A stretch of 64,000 bases of DNA. It comes from Agrostemma githago. Taxonomy: Eukaryota; Streptophyta; Magnoliopsida; Caryophyllales; Caryophyllaceae. Each line of letters begins with the position of its first letter. The first letter of the stretch is position 1. The notes beneath the pieces are model-generated. The model saw only the letters and a list, made by a program, of their open reading frames with translations, did not search any database and was not told the DNA's origin. Positions 12,823-25,900 of the stretch are shown here, one piece after another. The stretch spans positions 25,884,844 through 25,948,843 of the forward strand of contig OY288243.1 in NCBI GenBank assembly GCA_958450325.1, written 5' to 3'. Made by a program: the position numbers and the translations under genes.

Positions 12823-13410
12823 CACCCCATTTTCTAGACACATTGAGCTTGACACTTTTATAAAGGGTCGACCCTATTTTGTATCTAATTATCAATCTTG
12901 ACTCTTTAATGTGTCAAGAACTATAAAATAATTACTAATAATTTTAATAAATTATGGAAACCATTTCCACGTACTGATCTTCTCCTAAAAACTTATTATT
13001 CTCGCGCCGCATCAAGCTAATATTCATCGGCAGACCACTGCCGCGCATCAGAATATAATCAACATAATTGTACTGTATTCCATCTTCATCCGCTCCCCTT
13101 CGTCAAGTCCTCATCTTCATCAAGTCCTCATCATCTCAATCATCATCTCAATCATCCGCACGACTATATTCAGATCATCTTCTCACATTATTCATCTGCT
13201 GCGCTACGATCGGTCAATCAGTCATCATATTCGTCAATCATCAATTCATCAACTGAACAGGTTTAATAATAGTTTATTATCGTGATTCATCAATTCATCC
13301 GTGTTTCTATTGTTATTGATGATTTTGTTTGCTGTAATTGATGGTTGACCAATATGATGATTTTGTTTGATGTAATTCATCGGTGTTTTAATTGATAATT
13401 GACGAATAAT

Positions 13411-13560
13411 TGATGATTTTAATCCGTGTTTGAAATTGAATAATTTATCCGTGTTTGATTGATGAATTTAATCAGTGTTTGAAATTTAATAATTCATCCG
13501 TGTTTGATTGATGATTTTAATCCGTGTTTGAAATTGAATAATTCATCTGTGTTTGATTAA
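13411..13560 (+). repeat. About 49-base tandem repeat inside CACTA-1
   Basis: Three imperfect units contain 'gattttaatccgtgtttgaa' followed by 'ttgaataattcatccgtg'. Weaker copies extend left to about 13290. It is AT-rich and lies between the left terminus and the first coding exon, where CACTA elements often carry subterminal repeats. No function is evident. Confidence 0.7.
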
Positions 13561-13917
13561 AGAATAATTGATGATTTTAATTAATTGCGAACAATAGAGT
13601 AGAACGATTGAACAATCGAACATTAAAACGTAATAACACTATAACAGCATACAAATTCAAATGAATAAAAGCATACACAAATTGAAATGAATAAGAGTGG
13701 CCCGATGATGTCAAATTTGGTGCTTTCCTTGATGATACAAATGTGGCACCTGATGCTGAAAAATCGCCATTAAGAGCTCCTGATACAGGCTTCGGGTCAG
13801 CTAATAAAGAAAACGAATCAGATGGATCAACACCGTTTAAACTTAGGCGTCGATGTTTGATACCGGAGTGGCCCGATGATGACAAATTTGATGAGAAAGA
13901 AGAAGTTCTAGCCAGAG

Positions 13918-15671
13918 GTAAGTTTCTTCATCCCTTTCTTATCCTATTATATAATTTACTTGTTTTATTCCGATCCAAGTCATGTGCTCTGAATGCCCAT
14001 ACTACCCACAGCTTTAAAACAAGCTACTCTTATGTTGTTTACTGAAACATCACATCGAATGATTACTACACAGTAAAAACAAAACACAACCGGTGTAGTA
14101 GTACTCTATGAGCAGAGTAAATGCATTTAATGTAGCTACCTGTATCCAATAGTCTTATGATGATGTTGCTTTCCACTTTAGGATTTCAGTTAATCAAGTC
14201 GTCAGGCATCCCCATAAAATCCCAAGATCTAGTTGGAACAACTTTTCTTATAGTGCTTCGAATTACTGATACAACATTGTTGTTCTCTGCAGTTGTTTTG
14301 ATCAGATTAGAACCGTCTTTCTATAATTAATTACAATGTAAAATCAGGATACAAAGCTTGATAAATATATTGGAGTGAGTATGTGATAATTAATTAACTA
14401 CTGATCATGAGTACGTACATACTGACAAAATATGCCCCCAAAAACGTTTTGTAAGACCTGATAATCTGACTGCTTCACTAGGCAATAAATTTGCAGCAAA
14501 TTCGTTAAAACTCTTTCCGTAGCTATGTATCCTAGCTTCCTTTGTTATATGTACGCTGCATTATAATTAAAAACAAAAATTGCATGATTAGGATATTTGG
14601 CAAATCCCTCTATTCTCTATGAGGATATATAATAAAAGAAACACTTTCTAATTTATCCTCTAAAGAAAAACAATAAAAATAAAATTTTATAAATAACCTA
14701 CATGTAATACACTGATAATTAATAAAGCAAAAGTGTTAGTCCACTAGTTAGTACGAGTATGAAAAAGAATATTAGGTGGCAATTAATTAACTAGCTAAGG
14801 TAAGCAAAGGGGTGGAAAATATTTACTCCCTGATGGCGTCTACAAGCAACAAATGATGATGATGGTGAACCATGGCTAGTTGTTTGATTTGTGGTGACTT
14901 CTCCCCCATGTATATAATGTAAGGCTGTTGCATCACAACCACAAAATTATTCCATCAAAACTAACCTTCCTTGTTATTCTATACTCAAACAACAACAATG
15001 CACGTACCTAGTCTAAAACAGTATATATGTATGTACGTAGTAGACCCTTATTTATTGTACTATATTTTTTTTGATCCCACAAGATCCTTGGACTGATGAC
15101 CACAAGTTTTAACCATCAGGCTCCACCCTTGCGGGTTATTTACTGTATTATTAGATCAACTACTTGGAATGTTAATAATCAATCCTGGACAAATTAAATG
15201 CTTGGTTAACTACATGTATATATGGAGTTAAGTCACTCATTATTGTGCTTCCGTGTGTTAACCTCGTCCGTATGTAGTAATGCTCAATTAAAATTTTAGT
15301 TTTACTACCTTATTCACTGGAAAAAAAAATTGCCGAATTAATTATAAGAATATTTAACGAGTCAACTTATCCTCGAAATATTTCTTAACAGAAACCATGA
15401 TAATGTGTATGAGGACAACATACAAACTTTGCAGAAGATGGTAATACATTTTTTAGTAGTTAGCTTTGACAATTACTCCAAGTAAAAAATTATTTTACAA
15501 AAAGCATACTATGGAGAATATTTAGGAGTATAAATTATTTTACAAAAAGCATAGTATGGAGAACACATTTTTTTTTAGAGATATATAATCTTTTCTATGT
15601 CTAGGAAAATATACATTTGAGAGGCAGGTGTTCTAAGTGTGTACTTATATCAGTTTTTTTTTTTTACAGAT
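13918..15671 (+). other. Intron-like noncoding stretch of CACTA-1
   Basis: AT-rich sequence between two supported exons, starting with GTAAGT and ending in a pyrimidine run plus acceptor AG at about 15669. It contains no frame longer than chance. Near 15470-15560 there is a short direct repeat ('ttattttacaaaaagcata' twice). Nothing else is recognised. Confidence 0.55.
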
Positions 15672-16980
15672 TCAGAAGGATAGTACCATATGATTCATAC
15701 TGCCATTCAACATCGTGATGTTTGGCTTTCCACAGATAAGAAGTATTTTGTGACCTTTAACATGTTTTGTAAACCATTGAGAACAGGGGGACTTGTCCTT
15801 ATAACATTTATTGGGACTATTGCAAAGACTGGGCAATTTAGTTCGATTAGGGTAACCAATTGGCGGTCTGTTAATGCACAACGCAAAGCTGACATCATCA
15901 AGATAATCAGAGTAAGTATTATCAATTGAAATGATTATTTTGTTAATGTAATTATAAATTTTTATTTTTTTTATTCTAATTCATTGATCGGGAAAATATA
16001 ATATTTCGTAACTATTGCTTATCGTCAATAATTCTATTACAAGGCCCACTTTGTTATCCCGGATGGCGACTCTTACGACAAAGGAATACTCGAGAGAGCT
16101 GGTAAGAATGCAAGGCAGTACAGGTATTACTTGAAGGATGCATTTTTAAGCCAGAAACCAAAACAAAATCACAAATCTATGACAATGGGTCTAGTGGACA
16201 TCCTCGCAATAGTTGGATAGATTTGGTGGTGTAGACACCCACATTTTGAACGCCAGGTGTCTATAGTAGTTTCCGACAAACACCCGATGATGATCGGACG
16301 CTAACGTGCTTTAACGTACTCGGAAATGGGCTCGAAATGATGGACATTTGGCCTAGGCATTTTAGGGAGTACAAATTTCACAAAACCAACCTCAAATTCA
16401 GGCCCAGTGGGTCGTTTCGAGTCAAATAACACTAATTTGGGTCGAATCCGACACCAGGGGTAAAACCGTCTTTTAGCGACCGAGTCAAAACCCGGTCAAG
16501 GATTTTTCCGAGACTTCCGGACTGACCGTGACATCTCACGTGTCCGATTCATATTCAAATTCCACAAAAATCAGCCATACAAAAAATAATAAACAATTCC
16601 GTTTAAGGTAGAATTCGATCCCAAGTAGGAATCCTATCCGAGAACCGACTCAAACACTCAACCGAGTTGAAACACTCGGCCAAGTACACAAACCAGCCGG
16701 TTTGTTCCTCTTTCCTTCCTACACAAGAAAACGGAATTCTCGTTCTCCTCAGCTTCTTACCCAAGCGGTAATTCTAGCTCAAACAGGAATCCTACTCAAA
16801 AACCGATTCAAGTACCCGACCGAGTGTAAAACACTCGGCCGAGACATCACAAAACAAGAGCAAATCCACCGGTTTGCCTTTCTTCCTCCACAAGAAAGCG
16901 GAATTCTTATTTCCCTCAAATTCTCTCGTTTCCTATCCTAAGCGGTAGTCAAACTCTCCCAAGCCAAGGTCGGGAATTTC

Positions 16981-16990
16981 CTATAAATAG
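16981..16990 (+). promoter_or_regulatory. TATA box in the Tat 5' LTR
   Basis: CTATAAATAG lies about 750 bases into the LTR. It is preserved in the 3' LTR (29743-29750) and in the Tat solo LTRs (34653-34660; minus strand at 49511-49518). Conservation in independent copies supports a promoter role for RNA polymerase II transcription of the element. Confidence 0.7.
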
Positions 16991-17723
16991 CCCCTTGCGT
17001 CCAACACAAAAGACAGGAATTATTATTAGCAATCAATCATCAATTTCACACATACACACACGATTTTTCAGCAATAGTTATCTAGCATCCCGACACATAT
17101 AAATCCTTAGCATCGAGAAACCGATATTACGTTACAAACCCGAAGGAAACCGGCTCCCATACCCGAACCTTCACCCGTCCGAACCAAGCCTCTAGCCGAA
17201 CCAAAACTCGACGCTCCCGTGCCTAGCCACATTCAGACGAGCCCCGATCCGAGTCGACAAGAGCATGTAGGTTGAGGGTGCAATAAAACCCGATTTCTTC
17301 CTTTCTCTCCCTTTCTCCTCTTCGTCCGTTTTGTTTTATTACGGGTCTAGAGTCGTTTTTTTTGTTTTCCTAATATCGTTATTAACGAAAAACTATTTTC
17401 ATAACGTATATTCTGAAAGATATGATATCGATTCTTCCATAATCGAATATTATATCGAAAGGAATTATATTAAGATTTTCGACGATACCAAAAATCGTTA
17501 CATCTTTTTCATTCAAAAATTCTTTTCTTTTCTCGTCCAAAACGACTTATTTTACAAAGCTTTTTCAAAACTCATTCTAAATATCCAATATCGATTTCAT
17601 AATCGAATTTTGGATACGACGAATACCGAAAACATGGATCGATTACAAGTTAATTCATAATTTGTACGCGATTCATCAAAATAACAATTTTCGAACAAAA
17701 AATAAAAAACGGACAGACCCGTA

Positions 17724-17754
17724 CGCGAGTCGCGCCACGCCCGAGCGACTCGCG
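17724..17754 (+). repeat. GC-rich inverted repeat in the Tat LTR
   Basis: The arms CGCGAGTCGC and GCGACTCGCG are perfect over 10 bases with an 11-base spacer. The 3' LTR of the same element has lost 15 bases including the second arm (near 30500). The solo LTR at 34055 carries a similar pair (35398-35406 with 35418-35426). Confidence 0.75.
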
Positions 17755-18808
17755 CACGAGCCTGAAACCCGGACTGTTTTTACGTTTTTCGTTCGCTTTT
17801 ATTATTTATTCTTCGATCGATTTCTAAAATTTACATCTTTTCCAAAACTATTCTAGGTATTCGATGTTGATTTCGTAGTCAACTATCGAATATAAAGAAT
17901 ATCGAAAATATTAAGTCGAGTACGAATCATGCAATATTCATATGCGATTTAATACGAACATCGAGTTTTTCGAAAACCGGACCCGAAACAGGCCACCACG
18001 CGACCCGCCGGCGTCCCGGGCGAGTCGCGCGGCCGGCTGTTATGCCGCGGCCTTTTCCGTCTTTTTTATTATTTTTCGAACTTCGTTTTTTTATACAAAA
18101 CAACGTTCTTTTCAACAATATTTTCAGATTTCGATTAATATTTATTTTTCGATCTCGCATATTTTATTTTGCTATTATTATTTACAAATCGATACTAACT
18201 CGTTTGTTTGTTTTGTAGCAAATTCATCCTTTTTATTTCATTTGTTTTATTATACTAAAACAAATCTCACATGTTAAATTTGACTTTGACATTAATCAAT
18301 TTGCATGCATTAAACCACTTAGCAACCCATTCAATCTTTCACATGCTTAGAAAACAATGTTTGCATAATCATTCATCGTTCTACTAACGCGCGCATTAAA
18401 ACGTCATTCGATATCCTAGTAGAGGCCGCTAATGTGCGGGCGGGGTTGGGTGTTCTTAGTGAACTTCCCAACACGTACCCTCACCCCTTACTCAGAACCA
18501 TGGTTTCCGGATGTCCGAAACCATTGGCAACGAGAGTCATTCAATATACGATTAACCGCTCTAGTCGGCATCTATATCGATATGCAAAAGGGACGAGCCC
18601 AATAAACTTTGACATCGGAAATGGGCCGTATTTTGTACACGGCCCACTACGACATAGAGTGGGCTCGAACGGTTCCGAATAACCATAAAATTCGGTGGCG
18701 ACTCCGACTTCGATTTAAATTTCCATTTGACCATCTCATGGAGATTCATTCGCCTCCCCAAACCCGCGCGTGGCCGCGTCGGGGTGGACCTATGTCATGT
18801 CCACAATT

Positions 18809-18826
18809 TGGCGACTCCGCTGGGGA
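18809..18826 (+). promoter_or_regulatory. Primer binding site, tRNA-Arg
   Basis: TGGCGACTCCGCTGGGGA starts three bases after the LTR end. Its reverse complement ends in CCA and agrees with the 3' end of plant tRNA-Arg(ACG) as I remember it. This primer is usual for Ogre/Retand-like Tat elements. It starts minus-strand DNA synthesis. Confidence 0.88.
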
Positions 18827-19904
18827 TTTTCTGATGAGTTAATAACTTTCAGTGTCCTCAGGGTGAGACTCGAATAGAAATCGTTTGACTAGTACAATGC
18901 GCGTTTTAGTTTTACGGTTCATGCATAAACCCCATTTTCCCGGGCCGGTACTCGCGACTGACGTCCCACTATACCGTTGATATAGTCCAAACTGGTTATG
19001 TCAAAGGTGTCCATTAGCCGATTCATATGGGTTTTACGGCATGTCCTAATCTCAACTCGAGTTAGGGAGTCCGCCCCGATTTTTGATAGGCTATGTACAC
19101 TGGTATAGACCCTTACAGACTGACCGAGACTTAGATTAAGAGCATACATGGCGTCATTATACTGTTTCCATGACTACGTGCTACTTGATCCACATCTTTT
19201 TTTTCAAAACCATCATCTTTTCAAAAATTTGCATCCTTTTTCAAACCATCCAATTTCAAAACCCGGGTCATATACCGAACTTAGGACTTATGATTTTACT
19301 CAAAATAGCCTTTTTCTAGCCGGTATTATGCCCAATTCAAAACTCGAAAATATTTTCGAAACTTTCAAAACCCGATGTCCGGCCCGCTCCTTTTTCTTTT
19401 TTCGAAAGAAAGGCCAGATTTCTCCACCCGATTCATTTCGGGCTTTTCAAAAATCTATATTTCAAAACTTCCTCTTCTTAGACTTCCCGTATTTAGCAGT
19501 GTCGGGTCGTGTCATAAGTCGTTGAAGTCTCTAGCGTCGAAACTCCGTCGATCTTATATCACGGGTTTCCCCCCCATCCTAGTCCGCCTTACCTAACTAA
19601 GGCAGGGCCCACCTACGTAGGACATACTCCTACAAGGGTCGGCCCATTTACACAATCGAGTCTAAAAGTCTGGGAATGTCTCACGTGAACCTTCCTTCGG
19701 ACAGGGCCCAACCCACAGCGTTGGATCCTGAGGAAGGCCCACCTCAGTCACAAGTCACCCGTCTAGGTGTCTTTTCCGAGTCATTTACCGTCTTTTTAGT
19801 CTTCTCCTTTTTTTCCCTTTGCTCGGGATGTACTTTCCTTAGGATTCGGGTTAAGTTGCTAATTACGTGGTGCTCTTACAGACAGGCCACCCTTCACTCG
19901 AACC
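18827..19904 (+). other. Leader of the young Tat element
   Basis: About 1.1 kb between primer site and gag start. Open frames here (for example 19148-19525) have no recognisable motif and overlap stop-rich alternatives, so I do not call a gene. Signals for RNA dimerisation and packaging would be expected in this part, but I cannot pinpoint one. Confidence 0.6.
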
Positions 19905-22900
19905 ATGACGCAAAAAGCCATAGATGAGTTGAACACCACGTTGGCCCAAATCCAAACCCAATTGAGGCAAATGAGGGAAGACCAGATCGCTATCGTCACT
20001 CGGGTTAGTGCCGTAGAACAGGGAACTCCTAACGCTTCGATCGATGATGACGGGCCTTTAGCCGCATTGGCCGGCGCAGTCCAAAAGCTGCAGGAACAGG
20101 TCCACTCGACCACCAGAAACACCATTCTCACGGAAAATGCCCGTACTTATTCGACCCTAACTGATGAACTGCCCGCTAACCTTAACTTAACGGGCTTACC
20201 AATGTTCGATGGGACTGAAGACCCGGTACTTCATATTCGGGCTTTTAAGGACTTTATGGCTGTCAAGGGGGTCAAATCGACCATGTTCAAGCATCTCTTT
20301 GCTTCCTCTCTGGAGAAACACCCAAAAGCCTGGTACTACAGGCTTGACCCTAAGAAATTCAAAACTTGGGACGATGTTGCCATGGAATTCGCACGGAACT
20401 ACGCGGATAATGCTGAAATCCAGACTACCATGCGTACTCTGGAAGTTATGGCCCAAGAACCGAAGGAGGGTTTCACCAAATACCTCCAAAGGTGGCGGAC
20501 TGAAAGTGTTAAGCTGGTTGACAAGCCCGGCGAAAAAGTTCTAGTGGAGGCCTTTGTCAAAAACCTCCTCCCTGCTTACCGAGTCCATCTCAGGTACGCC
20601 ATCATACCCGATTTCGCCACATTAACCGAAATGGGTACCAGAATCGAAGACGATCTAAGGCAAGAGAGCCTTACTAAGGCCTCTACCAAGGGGTATCAAG
20701 GAGCTAGTTCATCCTCCAGTAAGCCCGTCACCACAACGGCGGCCCGAAGCATTTTCGACGAGGTAAACTCACTTGACACCTCAACCAAAAAGAATACTCC
20801 AAATCGGGTATTCACTGACATTGGGACAACTTATGCTAATGCCTTACAAAGGCTATCTTCGAAAGGCCTAATCCAACCGATAGGCCCAACTCCGGAAGTT
20901 CCCGTAGAAAAACGGTCCAAAAGCTACAACATACAGGCCTATTGCCACTATCACCAAGGCAATGGGCATGACACGGAGAAATGCTGGAAATTGAAGCATC
21001 TTATCCAAGATCTGATCGAAAATGGGATAATACCGCTACCCAGTGACAAGCCAAGCAACAAAAACAATCCTCTCGCTACTCATGCCATTTTCACTGGAGA
21101 GGTGGTTGACTGTACTCATCTCATTTCCCCTTTCATTTCCCAAATCAACGGGATATGGAACGACGACGAGGATGATGTTTATCTAGCTAAAGGGGAGACT
21201 GTCCCCGTCACTATCGAGGAAGTCCAGAGGGCTAAAGCCAGAGCTCTGGCCGGTACACACACCATCACGGCCGCCCCGGAAACTGTCACTGAACCTTCTA
21301 GGACGGAACTCACTCCTGAAGAACCAAACGCCGACACGGCCCTAGTCAGACAATTGAAGAGGGTTCGAACCGATATTACCATATGGCAGCTTTTGGTTAG
21401 TTCTCAGGAGCATCGAGCGGCGCTTACTAAGGCCCTTGATGAAATCAAGGTCGATTCATCGGTTACCCCCACCGAAATGGTAGCCACGATCATGCCATAT
21501 CTCAAGGACAAGCCCAAAGGAGAAGGCCCACTTATCACCTTCTCTGAATCCGACCTTCCACCATTCGGGACCACTCATAACTTGGCCCTGTACATCACGG
21601 TGATCTGTCGAAACAAATATCTCCCTATGACCCTGATTGATGACGGGTCCGCGGTTAACGTCCTTCCTTTAAGGACAGCCAAGGCCCTCGGCATTACCGA
21701 GGTTGACTACCTTCCGACTGCAAAGACTATCCAGGCTTTTGATGGGAGCCCAAAATCAGTTGCTGGGGCCGTTAAAATAACCATCATAACGGGCCCGATC
21801 GAGAAGGAGTTAGAATTCCAAGTGATCGATGTTACTTCATCTTTCAATCTGCTACTTGGAAGACCATGGATTCATGCAGTCAAAGCTGTGTCCTCCACTC
21901 TTCATAGAAAGGTCAAACTACCCCTACAGGACGGGATCATCACCCTCGAAGCTACTCCCATAACCGTGTCCATCTGCAACACGGCAGGCTCAGCCGACCC
22001 TCGAGGATTCAACTTTGTGGGAATGACCGAAGAAGAGTACCTTTTCCAGCTATACTTCACCGTTAGCATCCATACAATGCTACAGAACCTGGGTTGCCTG
22101 CCGGGAGTCACATCATGGCCATACCTTCCACCTGGAAAGATCATTGAAACCCTGAACAACGGGCAATCTCACCTTGGTCTAGGCTATACTATGGCACCCG
22201 GTTACACGAACCGAACCAAGACGGTCACATTCGTCACCCCGGTATTCGAAACTGTTCAAACGGGCCTCTATCGGCCCACCATCTCATATCCCGGGACCAA
22301 ACTGGCTCGGGAATGCAATTTCATCCCGGATGACATATTCGCCTTTATCCAGGCCGACGCAAAGGAGGGCACAAGCAACACTGAGCCCATTCTAGGACTA
22401 CTCTTTGGGGAAGACAAGGTCATCCCGACCCCTAAGCAGGAGCTAGTCAGCCTGATCCTTCGCAGCAGCAGGTTCGATCCAACTAAGCTGATCTCTGAAG
22501 TGGGTGCCGACACTGGGAAGAGAGCTTGGAGGAAGACAACCAAGTGGACCGACAGTCAGGGTCGAGTCTACAAGCTAACTACTGGTGAAGGAGATATGCA
22601 TGCTATCGAGTCTGAATCTGAGTCCGAGTCTGAGTCAGAGTCAGAGTCGGAGTCTGAGTCAAAGTCTAGAGGGTCCAGTACTAGGATCGAGTCTGTAATC
22701 CCTCTCCCTTCTTTAGCCTCACCATCGGAAGCCCCGGAGTCTGTCCCGAGGGCTCTCCCTATCCCGCCTTTGACCAACGATCAGATGGCAGCTCTCTTCG
22801 AGCTCTTTTCAAAATTTACTATCAATAATAACGATAACCGTTCCGCTTACGACTTGGCTTATTTTCAAAATGTTTTCAAAAATCTTACTTGCAATGACAT

Positions 22901-25900
22901 TGAGAAACCCGACGAACAGGTACCATTGCCTCCGCATCTAAACGAGCAACTTGAGCAAAGGGAGTCCCGAAATCCTGTAATCGAAGAAACCGATTCCATC
23001 AACGTAGGAACCCCTTTAGAGCCTCAGATGCTTAGGTTGGGCCTATCCTTAGATCCCGAAGAAAGACAACAATTCACGGATCTCCTCCAAGAATTCAAAG
23101 ACGTCTTTGCATGGTCCCACAAGGACATGCCGGGAATAGACCGGGAAATAGATGAACACCGAATACCCATCAAAGACGGGTACAAGCCGGTAAAACAGAA
23201 ACTCCGAAGAATGAGGCCCGAATGGTCTCTCAAAGTCAAAGAAGAAGTTGATAAACAATTCAAAGCGGGCTTTATCCAAGTGTCTGAATATCCAGACTGG
23301 GTTGCAAACATAGTACCAGTACCCAAAAAGGATGGCAAAGTCCGAGTATGTGTAGATTTCCGAGACCTTAATAAGGCCAGCCCAAAAGACGATTTTCCGT
23401 TGCCACACATCGACATACTGGTGGATAACACGGCCGACCATGCCCTTCTATCATTCATGGATGGGTATGCCGGATACAATCAGATCAAAATGGCGGAAGA
23501 AGACATGAGTAAGACCACCTTTATCACACCTTGGGGGACTTACTGCTATACCGTGATGCCATTTGGGCTTATTAACACTGGTGCCACTTATCAACGGACC
23601 GCTACTACCTTATTGCATGACATGATGCATAAAGAAGTAGAGGTCTACGTCGACGATATGATTGTCAAGTCAAAGGACCGGAACGGGCACATTGCAGCCC
23701 TAAGAAAGTTCTTCACCCGACTACGCAAGTACAACATGAGGTTAAACCCTCAAAAATGCAGTTTCGGGGTAACATCGGGCAAGCTACTGGGCCACATTGT
23801 TAGCCAACGTGGCATCGAAGTTGACCCAGCAAAAATCAAGGCCATAACCGAGATGCAACCACCTAAAACTGAAAAAGAGATAAGGGGGTTTCTCGGGAAA
23901 GTCCAATATATAAGCCGATTCATTTCAAAGCTAACCATGGTATGTGAACCCATTTTCAAGAAACTGAAGATAGGAGAACGAACACTGTGGGACGATAAAT
24001 GTCAAATGGCTTTCGATAAAATCAAGGAAATTCTATCCTCTCCACCGGTGCTAATGCCACCTCAACATGGTTTACCTCTGTCACTGTACTTGACGACAAC
24101 CGAGACTGCCATGGGCGCTATGCTAGCCCAAACGGTCGATTCTGAAGAACGAGCCATTTACTACATCAGTAAGAAGTTCTTAGAATATGAATGCAAATAC
24201 ACCATGCTCGAAAAGACGTGTCTAGCATTAGTATGGGCCATTAAAAAACTCCGACACTACATGCTTAGTCACGAGGTACATGTGCTATCCAAAATGGATC
24301 CGATCAAGTATCTATTCGAAAAGCCCATCCTCAACGGTCGTATATCCAGATGGACTTTAATGCTAGCTGAGTTCGACCTCAAGTTCGTACCTTTAAAAGC
24401 CATCAAGGGCCGGGTAGTAGCAGAATTCCTCGCCGATAGTCCGGTATCCGAGGAAAGTCACACCGATACTTGGGCCTTCCCAGATGAAGACATATTCCAT
24501 ACTGACACCGACACATGGGATCTGTATTTCGACGGAGCATCCAACTTTCGAGTATTTGGTGTCGGGATCTTGCTAATCTCACCACAAGGTGAACATACCC
24601 CGTTATCCATCAAGCTAGATTTTGACGTGACTAATAACGCAGCCGAGTACGAAGCATGCATTCACGGGTTGCAAGCCGCCGCCGATTTAGGAGTAACAAA
24701 CCTCCGGGTCCATGGTGACTCATCACTAGTCATAAACCAAACCCTACAAAAATGGAAGACTCGGAACACAAATCTCGTGGCTTACCAAGCACGAGTAGGG
24801 GTTCTCGAAAAACAATTTCAAAAAGTGGAGTACATCTATCTGCCTCGGGAAGAAAACCAGTTTGCAGATGCTCTGTCAAAATTAGTATCTTTACTGAATA
24901 TCCCAGCACATCTAACCAGCATGCCTATTTGTGTCGAAAGGCGGTCTGAGCCAGCATACATCAACACTATCCAAGACATCGAAATAACTGATTCAGAACC
25001 TTGGTACCAGGCTATTCTAACCTACTTGACGTCAGGGGAATATCCTCCGGGAGCTGAAAACCGGGCCAAGAAGGCTCTACGAAGATGGGCAACCCAGTTC
25101 ATCCGCACAGACGATGGACAGCTGTACAAAAAGACAGCACAGGGGGCTTTACTTCTATGCATTGACAAAACTCGAGCCGAAAGAGTTATGGCCGAGGTGC
25201 ACGATGGCGAAAACGGACCACACATGAATGCCCATATGTTGGCCCGCAAAATCGCAAGACTCGGTTACTATTGGAATAGCATGGAAACTGACTGTCAGAT
25301 GTATGTCAAACACTGTCATAACTGTCAGATTTTCGCTAATGTTCAGCATATGCCTTCATCTCTACTATATACAATGACATCACCATGGCCATTCTCGACA
25401 TGGGGAATTGATATAATCGGGAAAGTGAACCCTTCCGGGACGGGAGGTCACTGCTTCATCCTAGTAGCTATCGACTATTTCACCAAATGGGTCGAAGCCG
25501 AGTCATACCGGATCTTGAATGCCAAACATGTGGCTAAGTTCATCCAAAACAAAATTATATGTCGATATGGGATTCCACACGAGCTCATCAGCGATCACGG
25601 GACCCATTTCCAAGCTGAAACTGCCACTCTACTGGAAAAGTACAAGATCCAAAGGCATACATCATCACCTTACCGTCCTCAAACAAATGGAGCGGTAGAG
25701 GCAGCCAATAAAACAATTGTCACCATTCTTAAAAAGATGGCTGAGAATTACCGGGATTGGCCCGACAAGATACCCTTTGCCTTATGGGGATATCGAACAT
25801 CGATTCGAACTGCAACTGGAGCAACTCCATACTATCTGACATACGGAATGGAAGCAGTCCAACCGGTCGAATTAGAAGTACCATCACTCAGGATTCTGCT

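Larger units (their letters stand above)
16230..18805 (+). repeat. 5' LTR of the young Tat element
   Basis: It starts TGTAGACACC and ends TGTCCACA. A TATA box (CTATAAATAG, 16981-16990) and an AATAAA signal (17282-17287) bracket a likely R region of about 270 bases, leaving a long U5. The middle part holds AT-rich hairpins and a GC-rich inverted repeat (17724-17733 with 17745-17754). The last 400 bases are the most conserved part among all Tat LTRs in the window. Confidence 0.95.

Noticed and set aside
18809..18826. Fragment resembling a tRNA-Arg gene
   Set aside because: Only 18 bases match, complementary to the tRNA 3' end and directly after an LTR: it is a primer binding site. No tRNA gene was found in the window.
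19148..19525. 125-codon frame before the Tat gag
   Set aside because: It is Phe/His/Ser-rich with no domain, and the frame depends on AT-rich composition; treated as leader.
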